DNA of 64,000 nt from Benincasa hispida (Eukaryota > Streptophyta > Magnoliopsida > Cucurbitales > Cucurbitaceae). The notes under the pieces were generated by a model that had not been told where the DNA came from, ran no database searches, and was given only the letters and a program-made list of their open reading frames with translations. Shown in pieces: positions 11,469 to 21,967 of this stretch. The DNA lies in the NCBI RefSeq assembly GCF_009727055.1, contig NC_052353.1, positions 46,250,196 to 46,314,195 of the forward strand, read 5' to 3'. Each line of letters begins with the position of its first letter. Position 1 is the stretch's first letter. The position numbers were made by a program, and so were the translations under genes.

Positions 11469-12374
11469 TCACGTCCATGGTGGCTTTTCTCTCTTTTGTT
11501 TGTCCTCTGGGATCTTTACTGCCTTAATCCGGAGTTTTTCCCCATGAATGCTCATTACAATTTCCCCCTTGCGCTCATCAATTTGAGCGCGACCGGTTGA
11601 AAGGAACGGTCGTCCCAATATGATGGGCACATCTTCGTCTGCTTTATAATCCAAAATGAGGAAGTTTGTCGGCAGAATGAATTTATCGATTGAAATTGCG
11701 GCATTTTTCAACTCTCCTTCAGGATGTATTCGAGATTTATCCGTGAGTAGGAGAGTTTCCTTTATGGGCAAAAGTATGCCGGCATTCAATTGTTTGAAGA
11801 TTGATAGCAGCATTATATTTATACTTACCCCAAGGTCGCATAGTGCTTGGCCACTGAATGTCCCTTCGATAGAGCATGGGATCGTGAAGATTCCCGGGTC
11901 GCCCATTTTAGGTGGGATCATAGCATTTTGCGTTGCAGCCACTATTGCGATATTTTTTTCCTCAATTTGTTCCTCTTTCAATCTTTGCGGAGTTATTAGT
12001 GGTTGGACTTCTTCTGTCTCAAGATCTAGAGGCTTAAGGGTGGATGCAACTTCAGGGTCTATTTTCTCGGGCTTCTCCAAACTACAGATCGGCGGGTCTT
12101 CGATTATCACCGCATTCAAGTTGGTCGCAATGCGCTTCTCCCCTACTTCCACAGTCATGTCGTTACTTAGCATGGAGACTTCTAAGCATTGTTCCTTCCC
12201 GTTACCCCCAACATTGCAAGGGAGCTCAGTTGAGCTCGGCAACGCTTCTTGCGGTCTATTTTTCAGCTCAATCGCAATCTGGCCCATCTGTAATTCAAGG
12301 TTACGGATGGATGTGGCCTGACTTTGAAGCACTGTCTCATTTTTCTCTATATATTGCTTCAATAGGCTCTCCAA
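11469..12374 (-). pseudogene. Gypsy aspartic protease region (gag-pro fragment)
   Basis: This 301-residue open frame on the minus strand is the C-terminal gag plus retropepsin-like protease of an Athila/Tat-type element. The N-terminal third is polar and probably linker or coiled coil. The protease core is near residues 165-260: IPCSIEG, then CDLGVSINIM, in place of the usual D(S/L)GA(S/T) active-site triad, and later VPIILGRPFLSTG, the conserved ILGRPFL motif of plant retropepsins. In a live element it would cut the polyprotein. The frame is separated from gag by a frame break through the zinc-knuckle region, so it is not translated from the gag start as it stands. No reverse transcriptase follows. 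Confidence 0.8.
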
Positions 12375-12589
12375 AGAAGAGGATTGTGGTGGTTGTTATA
12401 AGTTATTTGCTTGATTGCTCGGTTGACCGTTGTTCCGTTAAAAGAATCCTGGTGGCCCTTCTTTTCGCGCCACAGGTTGAAAATTTTGTTGTTGATTCTT
12501 CTAAGCAAAATTTGGGTGGTTTCGCCACCCGGGGTTATATGTATTGGAATAGGGGATTATCTCTCATGAAGCATACCGACTGCGGGTTT

Positions 12590-12632
12590 GTTGGGCATTC
12601 TTCCATCGGGTGAGCATCACCGCAAATGACAC
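12590..12632 (-). pseudogene. Gag zinc knuckle (CCHC)
   Basis: On the minus strand, in a frame broken from its neighbours, the sequence reads CVICGDAHPMEEC, a C-X2-C-X4-H-X4-C nucleic-acid-binding knuckle typical of Gag. It lies between the gag frame ending at 12664 and the protease frame, as expected, which shows that gag and protease were once one reading frame. Confidence 0.7.
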
Positions 12633-12663
12633 AACTTGCGGCCGTTTGAGTGATTGTGCTGAC

Positions 12664-13440
12664 CTACCCTTTTTTCGCTCCCGTATTATTAATTGCGATG
12701 CCTTGTATTAAACTCATCATCGCAGTCATTTGATTTTGTAGGGATGCGATGGCCCCATTATTTGCGTCATTTTCTTTGATTCTTGGTCTCTGATCGCTTT
12801 CCCTCCAATCCTCGTGATTTTTGGAAATGCAATCAAGTATATTCTTTGCCTTCTCATATGTTTTGTCGAGCAGACCACCAGCGGCTGTCGCATTGGCAGC
12901 GGTCTGCGAAGAGGTATTCAATCCTTGGTAGAAAATTTTCATTTGCAGGCAATCTAGTAAGCCATTGTGTGGACAGTCTCTTACCAACCGCTTGAACCTC
13001 GCCCAGGCATCACTGAGCGATTTGTCATTTTCCTGTTCAAAATTTGTTATTAATTTTCTTCTCCTAGCGTTCTCAGTTGGTAGAAAATACTTCTTCATAA
13101 ACTTTTCCACCACCTGTTCCCACGAAGTTATCTCTCCCGGTTCGAGAGAATATGTCCAATTCCTCGCCTGATCGCACAAAGAAAAGGGAAACAGAGTTAG
13201 TCGAACTTCCTCCGTTGAGATATTCGGGAACACAAAAGTGTTGCAGATTTCTATGAAGCTTCAGAAGTGAGCGTGCGGGTCTTCGCCACGCCTTCCTCCA
13301 AACTGCCTAGCAGCCTGGATCATCTGCAACATTATCGGCTTCATTTCAAACCTCGATCCATCTAACGCCGACCTGATGATTCCTGGAGAGAAATCGTAGA
13401 GGTTAGGTGACGCATATCCCGATGGGTCTATTGCGGTCAT
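12664..13440 (-). pseudogene. Gypsy (Athila/Tat-like) gag, one in-frame stop
   Basis: The likely start is the ATG at 13440-13438. The frame is open except for a TGA at about 13263-13261, then continues as a 189-residue frame (13233-12664). Conserved Gag features are visible: a GGRRGEDPHAH segment before the stop, LFPFSLCDQARNWTYSL, then WEQVVEKFMKKYF and ESLxxAWxRFKxL-like sequence (here SLSDAWARFKRLVRDCPHNG). This is the retrotransposon Gag domain that forms virus-like particles. The TGA interrupts the protein, so this copy is probably inactive unless the stop is read through. No function beyond Gag is claimed. Confidence 0.85.
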
Positions 13441-13653
13441 TCGCTAGAAGGATGGGGTTGGCCATTATATTATTCGTGTTAGCGGCCCTTGCGTCCGGTT
13501 GTTCTGCCATTCTTGGTGTTTCTTCTTGTTGTTGTTGGCGGTCTCTTAAGCTTCTTCTAAAAGTCCTCTCAATCTTCGGGTCCTAATTCGCCAGAGATTG
13601 AGCGTCTTGCAATGAAATCAAAAAATTACCGTTAACAAACTATTTTGCCGAAG

Positions 13654-13671
13654 TCCTCGGCAACAGCGCCA
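13654..13671 (-). other. Primer binding site, tRNA-Asp type
   Basis: On the minus strand, six bases inside the 5' LTR, TGGCGCTGTTGCCGAGGA matches the complement of the plant tRNA-Asp 3' end except at two positions. This is the usual primer of Athila/Tat elements. Confidence 0.8.
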
Positions 13672-13677
13672 AAAACT

Positions 13678-15353
13678 TGATACGGTATATTTTATGAAGT
13701 GGAAATATGGATGATATGCATTGATGGAATTGCGTTGTGCACTCAAGTTTCCCCAGCGGAATTCAAGTGTAAATTCCTCTAAGTTTTCTGGTGAGTCCAG
13801 GGTCGAACATAAGGACTTGTGAAAATAGATTGCGTTGGTAATTTTGATGAAAACTTTGCGATAACCGGGAAAATAAATAAAGTGTTTGGTTTATGGATTG
13901 CGTTGATTAAAAAGAAATAAATCAATGCAGCGGATTTGAGAAAAGATAGTTGCGTTGATAGATGCAATGAGTATGCGATGAACGGGTTGAGAAGATCTTT
14001 AGCTTGCGTTACTCGGGAACGTGTCAGACTATGCGATCATGTTACTACCATGCACAACAAGTCATTTTCCAATGTAAATGCGATGCTCCTATATTTGGGA
14101 TACATATGTTGAATGCAAAGTGTCCATAGAGCTTATTCCTAAGTCTCTACTCTTGTCCTATGCGATGATGCAAAATGCATAAAAGCAAGGTGACTGCATA
14201 CAATCGTATCCTATCTCTAGGATGCATGCGATGCGTTGATAACAAATAGTGCTCATTCCTAAGCGCCTATCTCTTGTATTATGCATTCTAATCTGACTCT
14301 CCCGAGCCTAGATTCTAACCTAACCTTCCCAAGTCTAGATCCTCTCTTTAGACTACCCTCCCGAGTATCCTTAATGGATGAATGAAGCAAACATAAACAA
14401 GATAATCGCAAAGAATGAAGATTCCGTAGTTGAGCCAGCTAAATGCTTCTCAACCCATTCAACTGATTTAGCTACTCATGCGTGAATCACAGAGAGTGAA
14501 CAGATATAGAGAAATAAATTCCATTCTTATAAATGAGTTGAATACAAAATGCCAATGAAAGTTAAAGGTAGAGAGTCTGGTAGCAATTCCTTGCTAACCG
14601 AGGCTTTTTACACTGAAATCTCTATTCTGATCTAAAGATATTCCCGCTTCCACAGGCGTCGGCCCTCTCTCTGTCTTTGGAGCTTCCGACGCTCTCCCAA
14701 GCTTACCGGAATGATCTACTGGCATAAATTTCTCCTCGCATCCGCCTTAAATTGAAAGAAACTTAAAAACAAAGACGTGCGAACTGAACAAATAATTGCA
14801 AAAATGGTGAACCCCTTTTCTGAAAAATGCACTTGGTATTTATAGAGCATCAGTGGTGAAAGGTGGCTTCTCTCTCCCGGTTGTACAGATGGGACAGCTT
14901 TAAATCCTGATTGACGCACCGAATAATTATCACCGATAAAGTTGAATGTACTTTGTGATCGTTATCGACTGTCATCTTAATTTGGATTCGACTGTCATTA
15001 GCTTTCTGTCCCATCGCTCTTAATTGGCCTTTCACCCAAATGCGCCCACCATGTTGCGCTGACCAAGTTGCGGCGATCCTTCTCGGGCAAATGTTTTCGA
15101 GCATGTTCAACGCAAATCCTTGCGGTGAAGTTGCGCTCGACCAATGAATTCCTATGATCGCAATCTTTGCATTGCGTTAACGCATATTCTGCACAAAAAT
15201 ACAAAAATCAATAGTTCTAATGCGTTGAACGCATGCGACCGCAATATTATAGAATTTATGCTTAATGTACGCAATTTAACATATTTCATCAACGCAATAC
15301 AACATTGTTTAAGAACTTAACACTATGATAACATGCATTTCTGCCCGTTATCA
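13678..15353 (-). repeat. Right (5') LTR of the Gypsy element
   Basis: It runs from TGATACGGTAT to GTTATCA, 1676 bases, and is highly similar to the left LTR. The minus-strand TATA-like box lies near 14838-14850. It is adjacent to the right CTCGC duplication. Confidence 0.92.
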
Positions 15354-15358
15354 CTCGC
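15354..15358. repeat. Target-site duplication, right copy (CTCGC)
   Basis: Identical to 8294-8298. It marks the right edge of the Gypsy insertion. Confidence 0.92.
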
Positions 15359-17055
15359 CGACTCAATAGGCCTACCAATTTGGAGACAAAACCGAGTGGA
15401 TAGCTAGGAACATAATTTCATAAGATGGAATTCACTCCTTTCTTACTTTAAGAAAGTATATGAGTGTTCCCTTAAGAGTGTTTTCAGGTCTTGAACACAG
15501 GGCTCTGCCCTCTCATTGGCTCGAGAGGGATTTTTGTTTGTTGGTTGGACCACAAATAGGTTGTTCATTTTAGGAACACTGGTACTTAAGGATGAAGAAC
15601 TAACTTAGGGATAAAACGATAATTTTGACCCAGTTGGTGTTACGAACACTCGTGAAGGACTAACTTGTTGTTATTGATCTATATCCGTGGACACAATAAT
15701 ATATCTACAGTGAGAAGAGTGCAATTGTGAGTCTATAGTAGAGTGTACCCACAATTAACCAATATTCATTAACTCGGTTAATGAGTTTAGGCAAGTAATC
15801 TCATATCGTTGGAGCTTCTAATCTGTAGGTCCATTAGGTCCCACTAGTAGCTCATTCAAGGGTATTGAGGAAATTAAAGTAATTTGAATTGTTCAAATTA
15901 ACTAAGGAAAAATAATATAATGTATGTCGATACATGATAATATAAAATTTATAATTTAATTAAACTTTATGATATAAATATATTTTTGAATTTGATTTAA
16001 AAATTAATTTATGGGAGAATTAAATATTTGAAGGATTTCAAATATTAATTATAATATGAATTAATTTCATATTAAAACTATAGATTATATGAGAGAAAGA
16101 TAATTGAATATGATTCAATTATAAGATTAAATTAAATATGTGATATTTAATTTATTGATTAATTAATTAGAGAATTAATTATTTTAATTTATTTATATTT
16201 AATCAAATATAATTTGATTAAATTAATTGAATTAAAACTATAGATTATATGAGAGAAATATAATTGAATGTGATTCAATTATAAGATTAAATTAAATATG
16301 TGATATTTAATTTAATGATTAATTAATTGGAGAATTAATTATTTTAATTTAATTATATAATCCAAATATGATTTGATTAAATTAATTGAATTAAAACTAT
16401 AGGTTATGTGAGAGGGATGTATTAGAATATGATTCTAATACACATTTAATTAAATATACGGAAATATTAATTATATTAATTAATAATATTTAGTTTAATA
16501 TTTATAAATTATAATTTTATTTAAATTTATTTAGTTAAATTAAAAATATATTATTATTATTTAATTTATTAAATAAATTAAAAATTAGATTTTTTTATTT
16601 TAATTAATAATTATAATAATAATAAATTAAATAAAAAAATTGTAACTCCCCACGTTGGGGAGTTACGTTTTTCACTTCTCCCTAAGTTTTCTCCCTCTCC
16701 CTCTGAGACTCACAAAGGACGCTTAGATCTCAGAGAATCAGGGTGATAACAAGAAAAAAAAGATCTCTCTCAGAGTTTTTTTTCCTCCCATTATTCTCCC
16801 TTAATCCAAGATCAAGAAAAGGGGATCCCATAATCCCGCCTCTTTAGATCTGTGAGAGAATACCAGTGAAGGCTTCTTGGAGGTGTCGTTCATATCCAAC
16901 AGAGTTTTTTTTTTTCTTTTACAAGGTATGAATTCATTTTAATTATTTTTGAACGTATATGTTTAGCTTAGGTTTATTTCCAATGTTAATTTTGCTTGAT
17001 ATTAAATTAGAGTTAGATCTGTTGTTTTTCGCTGTGTGGGGATTTAATCCCTGCA
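15359..17055 (+). mobile_element. Copia element 1, 5' LTR, part 3
   Basis: The LTR continues after the Gypsy insertion and ends CCCTGCA at 17055, just before the primer site. Summed with 5587-5687 and 7866-8298, the LTR is about 2.2 kb, long for Copia. It holds an AT-rich tandem repeat (16071-16460), a pyrimidine-rich stretch at 16670-16720 that may be near the transcription start, and a possible splice donor ACAAG/GTATGA at 16925/16926. No protein-coding sequence was seen. Confidence 0.75.
16071..16460. repeat. AT-rich tandem repeat, period about 160, 2.4 copies
   Basis: ATTAAAACTATAGATTATAT starts at 16071 and 16231, and a variant starts at 16390. The intervening sequence (GAGAATTAATTATTTTAATT and neighbours) repeats in the first two units. 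It lies within the element 1 LTR. Confidence 0.85.
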
Positions 17056-17057
17056 AT

Positions 17058-17070
17058 TGGTATCAGAGCA
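17058..17070 (+). other. Primer binding site, initiator tRNA-Met type
   Basis: TGGTATCAGAGC, two bases after the LTR end, is the standard Copia primer site. It confirms the plus orientation of element 1. Confidence 0.92.
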
Positions 17071-19529
17071 GTCTCTATTTTAATATCAATTTTTTATTTT
17101 CTGCATTGGTTATGGTGGGATTAAATGCATTATTAATGTTATTTGGTTGTGAACTGTTTGGGTTTAATTGGCCATATATTTACAATTTTTTTTTTATGTG
17201 ATTTGTTCATGTAAGGGCCCCTGCATTTTGGGCATTTTGATGTAAATCAAGTCTGTAAGTCCGTGTCTAGAATTAGGTTGAAGATCGATGAAGATCGGGA
17301 TTAATTTTGGCCAAAAACGGAGGAATACGATGGTTGCAATTCGAGAAAAAAAAAAACCAGAAAACGACGGTTGCAAAACGAAAAAGCTGACGTCAGCATC
17401 AAACGTCAGTTGATCAGTGTGACATCAGCCCCAGTGGTTCACGCGCGGTCCGGTTCAAGAGGAGATCGGTTCGTCCGGTTCGGTCACTAATGTCAGCTTC
17501 ACGTTTAGGTTGACGTCAGGGTGATGTCAGAAGGCACAGTTCATCTGGCTGATTCGGTCTCGCGGACGTGGTTCGGCCTGACTCATCTGGCTCGACTCGA
17601 TCTGGACATAGTTCAGTGGTTTAACAGCTGGTTCTTTGACTTTTGTGCCTGGTTTGATCGATTCATGGCTGGTTCAGCGTTTTTCTAGTCTGGTTCAAGC
17701 GGTTTTGACCGTTTTTAGCAGTTTTGGTCTGATTTAGTGGTTTTTTAGCTTGGTTCAAGTAGTTTTGACTCGGTTTAAGGGTTTTTTTTTGCACGGTTCG
17801 AGCACTTCTGGTCTGGTTCAGGTGTGATTGAAGACTATTTAGGATAAAATTAGTAAAATTAATGTAATATTTTGCTTTAATTTTATCCTAGGAACCAATT
17901 AACCGATTCATTAGCTATTTAAATGCTTTATGGATGTCATTTAGATATAATCCCATTTTAGGTTAAACACATTCATGCATTTTTATATTATAAATGTTAT
18001 AATATATAGTTTATGCATGATAGGTTAATTTCTTTATTTATATAAATGCTATAATTTTTGAAATTAACAAAGCATGAAGTATGTAATTACTTAGATAAAT
18101 ATAAAGAGTTATATTTATTCTAAAGTTTCAAGTATGCTTAATTGATTTTCATGTTTGCATTAATATAAAGTGTTATATTATTATATGAAAATCAATATGT
18201 ATTGAGCATGTAACATCCATAGTATTAATGTAATTGTTATATTAAATTATGCAATACATGCTATATGGTTTGTTTATAATTAAAACCATAGAACAACCTG
18301 ATTATAGGGCTAATCATTAAATTTTTTTTAATAAATGATTAGAAACCGTCAATCTATAATCAAGAATTGCATGCAAACATAGGATCATAGGGTTAATTAA
18401 TTAATTTTAAAATTTTTAAAATTAATTAGACCTAAGGTCAACTTCTAATAGGATTAGAATTTTTTTCTTAGTTTTCTAATATAGTTTTAATGAACTAAGT
18501 AAGAAAAACAACACTATGATTATAAGGGAACTCTACTGGTGAAGTTCTGTCTAAGGCTGGGGGTTTTTAAGTTGATGGTTAACGGAACACCTCCTACCTA
18601 GGAATTGACCCGGAATCTGAGTTGAATTAATCATAGTTTGATGTTAGCTTGCATTGTCAATAGATTAATTAAAGGAGTTTAATTCACCTAGAACATAAGT
18701 TTTCTTTCTTTTTATAAGTGTTATAATAAGAATAAACTTAGAAAGATCACTTAGCCAGATTTATCAAGTTTAATAAACCCTGAAAATATGGTATGACACT
18801 TTAGTGTGAGGAAAATTACAAAACGAGATATTTAAAATCAAGTTTTGATCCTACGTCCCTATATTCACAAAGTGAGATTCATACTCGGTTTCATGTCGCC
18901 TTGGGCGCGGCCTCCATTCGAAAAGCATTTATATGGGTCAATAACAAGGTGAATGGGGAAAGTGCCGATAGTAAGTGGGAGTGGGACACGTGTCAACGTA
19001 TCCTTCAGTCTCCACCCCTAGGTCACATCATGAGATTCCTATGATCTGCCTGCATGTTGTTCTAGAGAAACCATCCCTTTTGAGGGTCTCATCATAGGAT
19101 TCAGAACATTGTGACCTCCTTAAAAGGATAGGGTCTCTTAGGTTCATTATCAAAAATTGTCTTTCCTAACGGTAGCCTATTGGTGCGTACCTTTTGGATC
19201 TGAAAGTGGAAGGGCTACACTTACGGGGATGAGTTAAATGTGTTAACAAATCCTTGATCGAACAAGGGTGGCTAAAGTCTATTAGAAAATGAGTTATTCT
19301 GCAATTAGATTCAGCTAAGAATTGTCTCATTTCAGAGGAGTAGTTGATCACCCTTCGGTGGCAATTACACTAAACCTCTGAAGCATCGTTGCAAAAGTGA
19401 ATCAATAGTTTCTTTGGGTTCTTTGATTACTTGTTTTGCTAAATTTGATTGGATTTTATGCATTTATTTACTTATGTGATGGTTCAAGGCAAATATAACT
19501 AATACGTTCATTGTTTTTTTTTTCCAGTA
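17071..19529 (+). other. Untranslated leader of Copia element 1
   Basis: About 2.45 kb without a credible gene. Positions 17560-17830 contain degenerate repeats of a GGTTCAAG / GTTTTGACC theme. Positions 18850-19140 contain sequence equivalent, in reverse, to the tandem-repeat block in the leader of element 2 (30350-30620). Leader order is conserved between the two elements, so it is a family feature and not host sequence. Confidence 0.65.
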
Positions 19530-20786
19530 ATGTCTTCCTCTATAATAGCACTACTTAAACACGAAAAAATAATCGGTGAAAATTATTCTACGTGGAAGTT
19601 CAACTTGAATACGATTCTTGTTTTAGACGATCTTCTGTTTGTCTTTCCAAAGGAATGTCCTCTGACCCCTACTCGTAATGCATCCCAAGCAATAGAGGAT
19701 GCTTATGACCGCATATCTGACGTCTTGGTCAAGAAACATGAGGCTATGGTCACAGCGAGAGAGATTATGGAATCTCTCCAGGAGATGTTTCGACAACCGT
19801 CCTACCAACTCCACCACGATGCCCTCAAGTACATTTACACTTGCCGTATGAAAGAGGGCAAACCTGTACGGGAACATGTCCTGGATATGATGGTCCAATT
19901 TAACATTGCAGGGGCAAATGAAGCGGTTATAAACGAGCGTAGTCAGGTTGCATTCATCCTGGAATCTCTTCCGAAGAGTTTTCTTCAATTTCGCAGTAAT
20001 GCGATGATGAACAAAATTCAATTCAACCTGACTAGTCTCTTGAATGAGCTACAACTTTATCAGTCTTTTCTGAAAAACAAAAGACAAAAAGAAGGAGAGG
20101 CAAACGTTGCCCATTCCAAAAGAAAGTTTCGAAAGGGTCCAAAAGAAAGTTCTGCTTCTAAAATGATTCAAAAGAAGAAAGGAAAGAAGGGGAAGGCTCC
20201 CGCCGCTGCTGCTAAGGGTAAGGGAAAGGCCAAGTTGGCTGATAAGGACAAATGTTTCCACTGCAATGTGGATGGACACTGGAAGAGGAACTACCCTAAG
20301 TACCTCGCTGAAAAGAAGAAGGAAAAGGAAGATAAATTTGATTTACTTGTTTTAAAAACATGTCTTATTGAGCATGGTGAATTCACTTGGATACTTGATT
20401 CAAGAACAACTAATCATGTATGCTCTTCTTTACAAGGAAATAACTCCTTTCAGCAGCTGGAAGAGGGTGAGATGACGCTCAGGGTCGAAACAAGAGACGT
20501 CATTTCAGCTCGTGCAGTGGGAGACACAAAGTTGTTTAATGGAAATAAATTTCTTTTATTAGAAAATCTATATGTTTTTCCCAAGATAAGGAGGAACTTA
20601 GTATCAATTTCCTGTTTTTCAGAACAATCGTACTCAATTACTTTTTTAGTTAATGAAGCATTCATTTTGAAAAATGATGTACATATTTATTCTGCTAAAT
20701 TAGAAAAAAACTTATATGTGTTAAGACCAACTGAAATAAAAGCACTTTTAAATCATGAGATGTTTAAAAATGTTAATACTCAATAA
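19530..20786 (+). pseudogene. Copia element 1 gag and protease N-terminal region
   Basis: This 418-residue open frame starts at the ATG following the candidate splice acceptor. Residues 1-190 form the Gag domain of TNT1-like plant Copia elements (GENYSTWKFNL near residue 16, then LESLPKSFLQFRSNAM near 144). A lysine-rich linker (about 195-240) leads to a zinc knuckle at 242-255, CFHCNVDGHWKRNY, where the last cysteine has become tyrosine. The protease site near residue 289 reads LDSRTTNH instead of the usual LDSGA(T/S)xH, so the catalytic triad is lost. The frame ends at 20786 by a frameshift; integrase continues in another frame from 20755. It is a dead copy of a polyprotein normally around 1300 residues. 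Confidence 0.88.
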
Positions 20787-21081
20787 AAAAAGGCAACACA
20801 TTTCTCCTAAAAGTAATAATATCTATCTTTGGCACTTAAGACTAGGTCACATAAACATCGATAGGATTGGTTGTTTGTTAAAGAATGGAATTCTAAATAA
20901 GTTAGAAGATGATTCATTACCACCTTGTGAATCTTGTCTTGAGGGAAAAATGTATAAAAGACCTTTTATTGGAAAGGGCTATAGGGCAAGAACCCTTAGA
21001 GTTGATACATTCGGATCTCTATGGTCCAATGAATATAAACGCTCGAAGAGGGTAAGAATACTTCATATCTTTTATAGATGA
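20755..21081 (+). pseudogene. Copia element 1 integrase, zinc-binding N-terminal part
   Basis: The frame shown continues pol after the gag frameshift. It contains WHLRLGHINIDRIG and CESCLEGKMYKRPF, the H-X-H and C-X2-C zinc ligands of the pre-integrase domain, followed by RVDTFGS-like sequence with the first catalytic aspartate. It is broken at about 21081 by a second frameshift. Integrase would insert element DNA into the genome. Confidence 0.85.
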
Positions 21082-21109
21082 CTATTCCATATATGGTTAC
21101 TTATACTTA

Positions 21110-21967
21110 ATGAGTCATAAGTCGGAAGCCCTTGAAAAGTTCAAGGAGTATAAGGCTGAAGTTGAAAACCTATTAGGTAAAATAATTAAAATACTTCGAT
21201 CTGATCAAGGTGGAGAGTACATAAATCAAAGATTCCAAGACTATATGATAGAACATGGAATCCAATCCCAACTATCCGCACTTGGTACACCTCAGCAAAA
21301 CGGTGTATTAGAAAGGAGGAACAGAACCTTGTTAGACATGGTTCGCTCGATGATGAGCTATGCTCAATTGCCTAACTCATTTTGGGGGTATGCAGTAGAG
21401 ACTGTAGTACACATCCTGAATAATGTTCCCTCGAAAAGTGTTTCTGAAACACCTTTCGAGTTGTGGAGGGATCGTAAACCCACTTTGCGTAACTTCCGTA
21501 TCTGGAGTTGTCCAGCACATGTGCTTGTGACAAATCCTAAGAAATTGGAAACTCGTTCAAAGCTGTGCCAATTTGTTGGTTACCTAAAAGAAACGAGAGG
21601 TGGTCTTTTCTATGACCCAAAAGAAAATAAGGTGTTTGTATCGACGAACGTTACTTTCTTGGAGGAAAACCACATGAGGAATCATAAACCACGTAGTAAG
21701 TTAGTGTTAAGAGAAGCTACTGAAGAGCCAAAAAATATTGTTGAAGATGAAGTTGGTACTTCAACCAGGGTTGATGAAGGAGCCAGTAATTCAGGGTCAT
21801 ATTGTCCTTCTAAATTGTTGAGAGTGCCTCGACGCAGTGGGAGAGTCATGACACGACCCGACTGCTACTTAGATTTAATTGAAACTCAAGTTTTCATACC
21901 TAATGATGGTGTTGAGGATCCATTATCCTATAGACAGGCAATGAATGATGTAGATACTGACCAATAG
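21110..21967 (+). pseudogene. Copia element 1 integrase core and C-terminal region
   Basis: This 285-residue frame contains the DQGGEY motif with the second catalytic aspartate (near residue 32) and, about 35 residues on, the glutamate in VLERRNRTLLDMVRSMM. A C-terminal region follows with FELWRDRKP and VFVSTNVTFLEENH. The frame ends DPLSYRQAMNDVD, the normal junction to reverse transcriptase, and is then closed by a stop at 21965-21967. Confidence 0.88.

Larger units (their letters stand above)
8299..15353 (-). mobile_element. Complete non-autonomous Gypsy (Athila/Tat-like) element with gag and protease only
   Basis: It has two LTRs (8299-10066 and 13678-15353), both TG...CA, flanked by perfect CTCGC duplications. 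On the minus strand the order is 5' LTR, tRNA-Asp-type primer site (13654-13671), gag (13440-12664), zinc knuckle (about 12590-12632), aspartic protease (12374-11469), a 1.4-kb non-coding tail, polypurine tract (10067-10080) and 3' LTR. The internal part is only 3.6 kb. I see no reverse transcriptase, RNase H or integrase, so it must rely on enzymes from a relative. This matches the published category of gag-bearing, pol-less LTR elements (TR-GAG). It inserted into the element 1 5' LTR and is therefore younger than element 1. Confidence 0.9.
16925..19529 (+). promoter_or_regulatory. Candidate leader intron of Copia element 1
   Basis: The possible donor is ACAAG/GTATGA at 16925/16926. The possible acceptor is a long T run ending TTTCCAG at 19527, two bases before the gag ATG (19530). 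Splicing would remove the primer site and 2.4-kb leader and bring gag close to the cap. Element 2 has the same arrangement. No RNA evidence is available here. Confidence 0.5.

Noticed and set aside
11656..12613. Long plus-strand frames of 221 and 189 residues
   Set aside because: They are antisense shadows of the Gypsy protease and gag; no conserved protein in that direction.
19623..20021. 132-residue minus-strand frame
   Set aside because: Antisense shadow of Copia gag.
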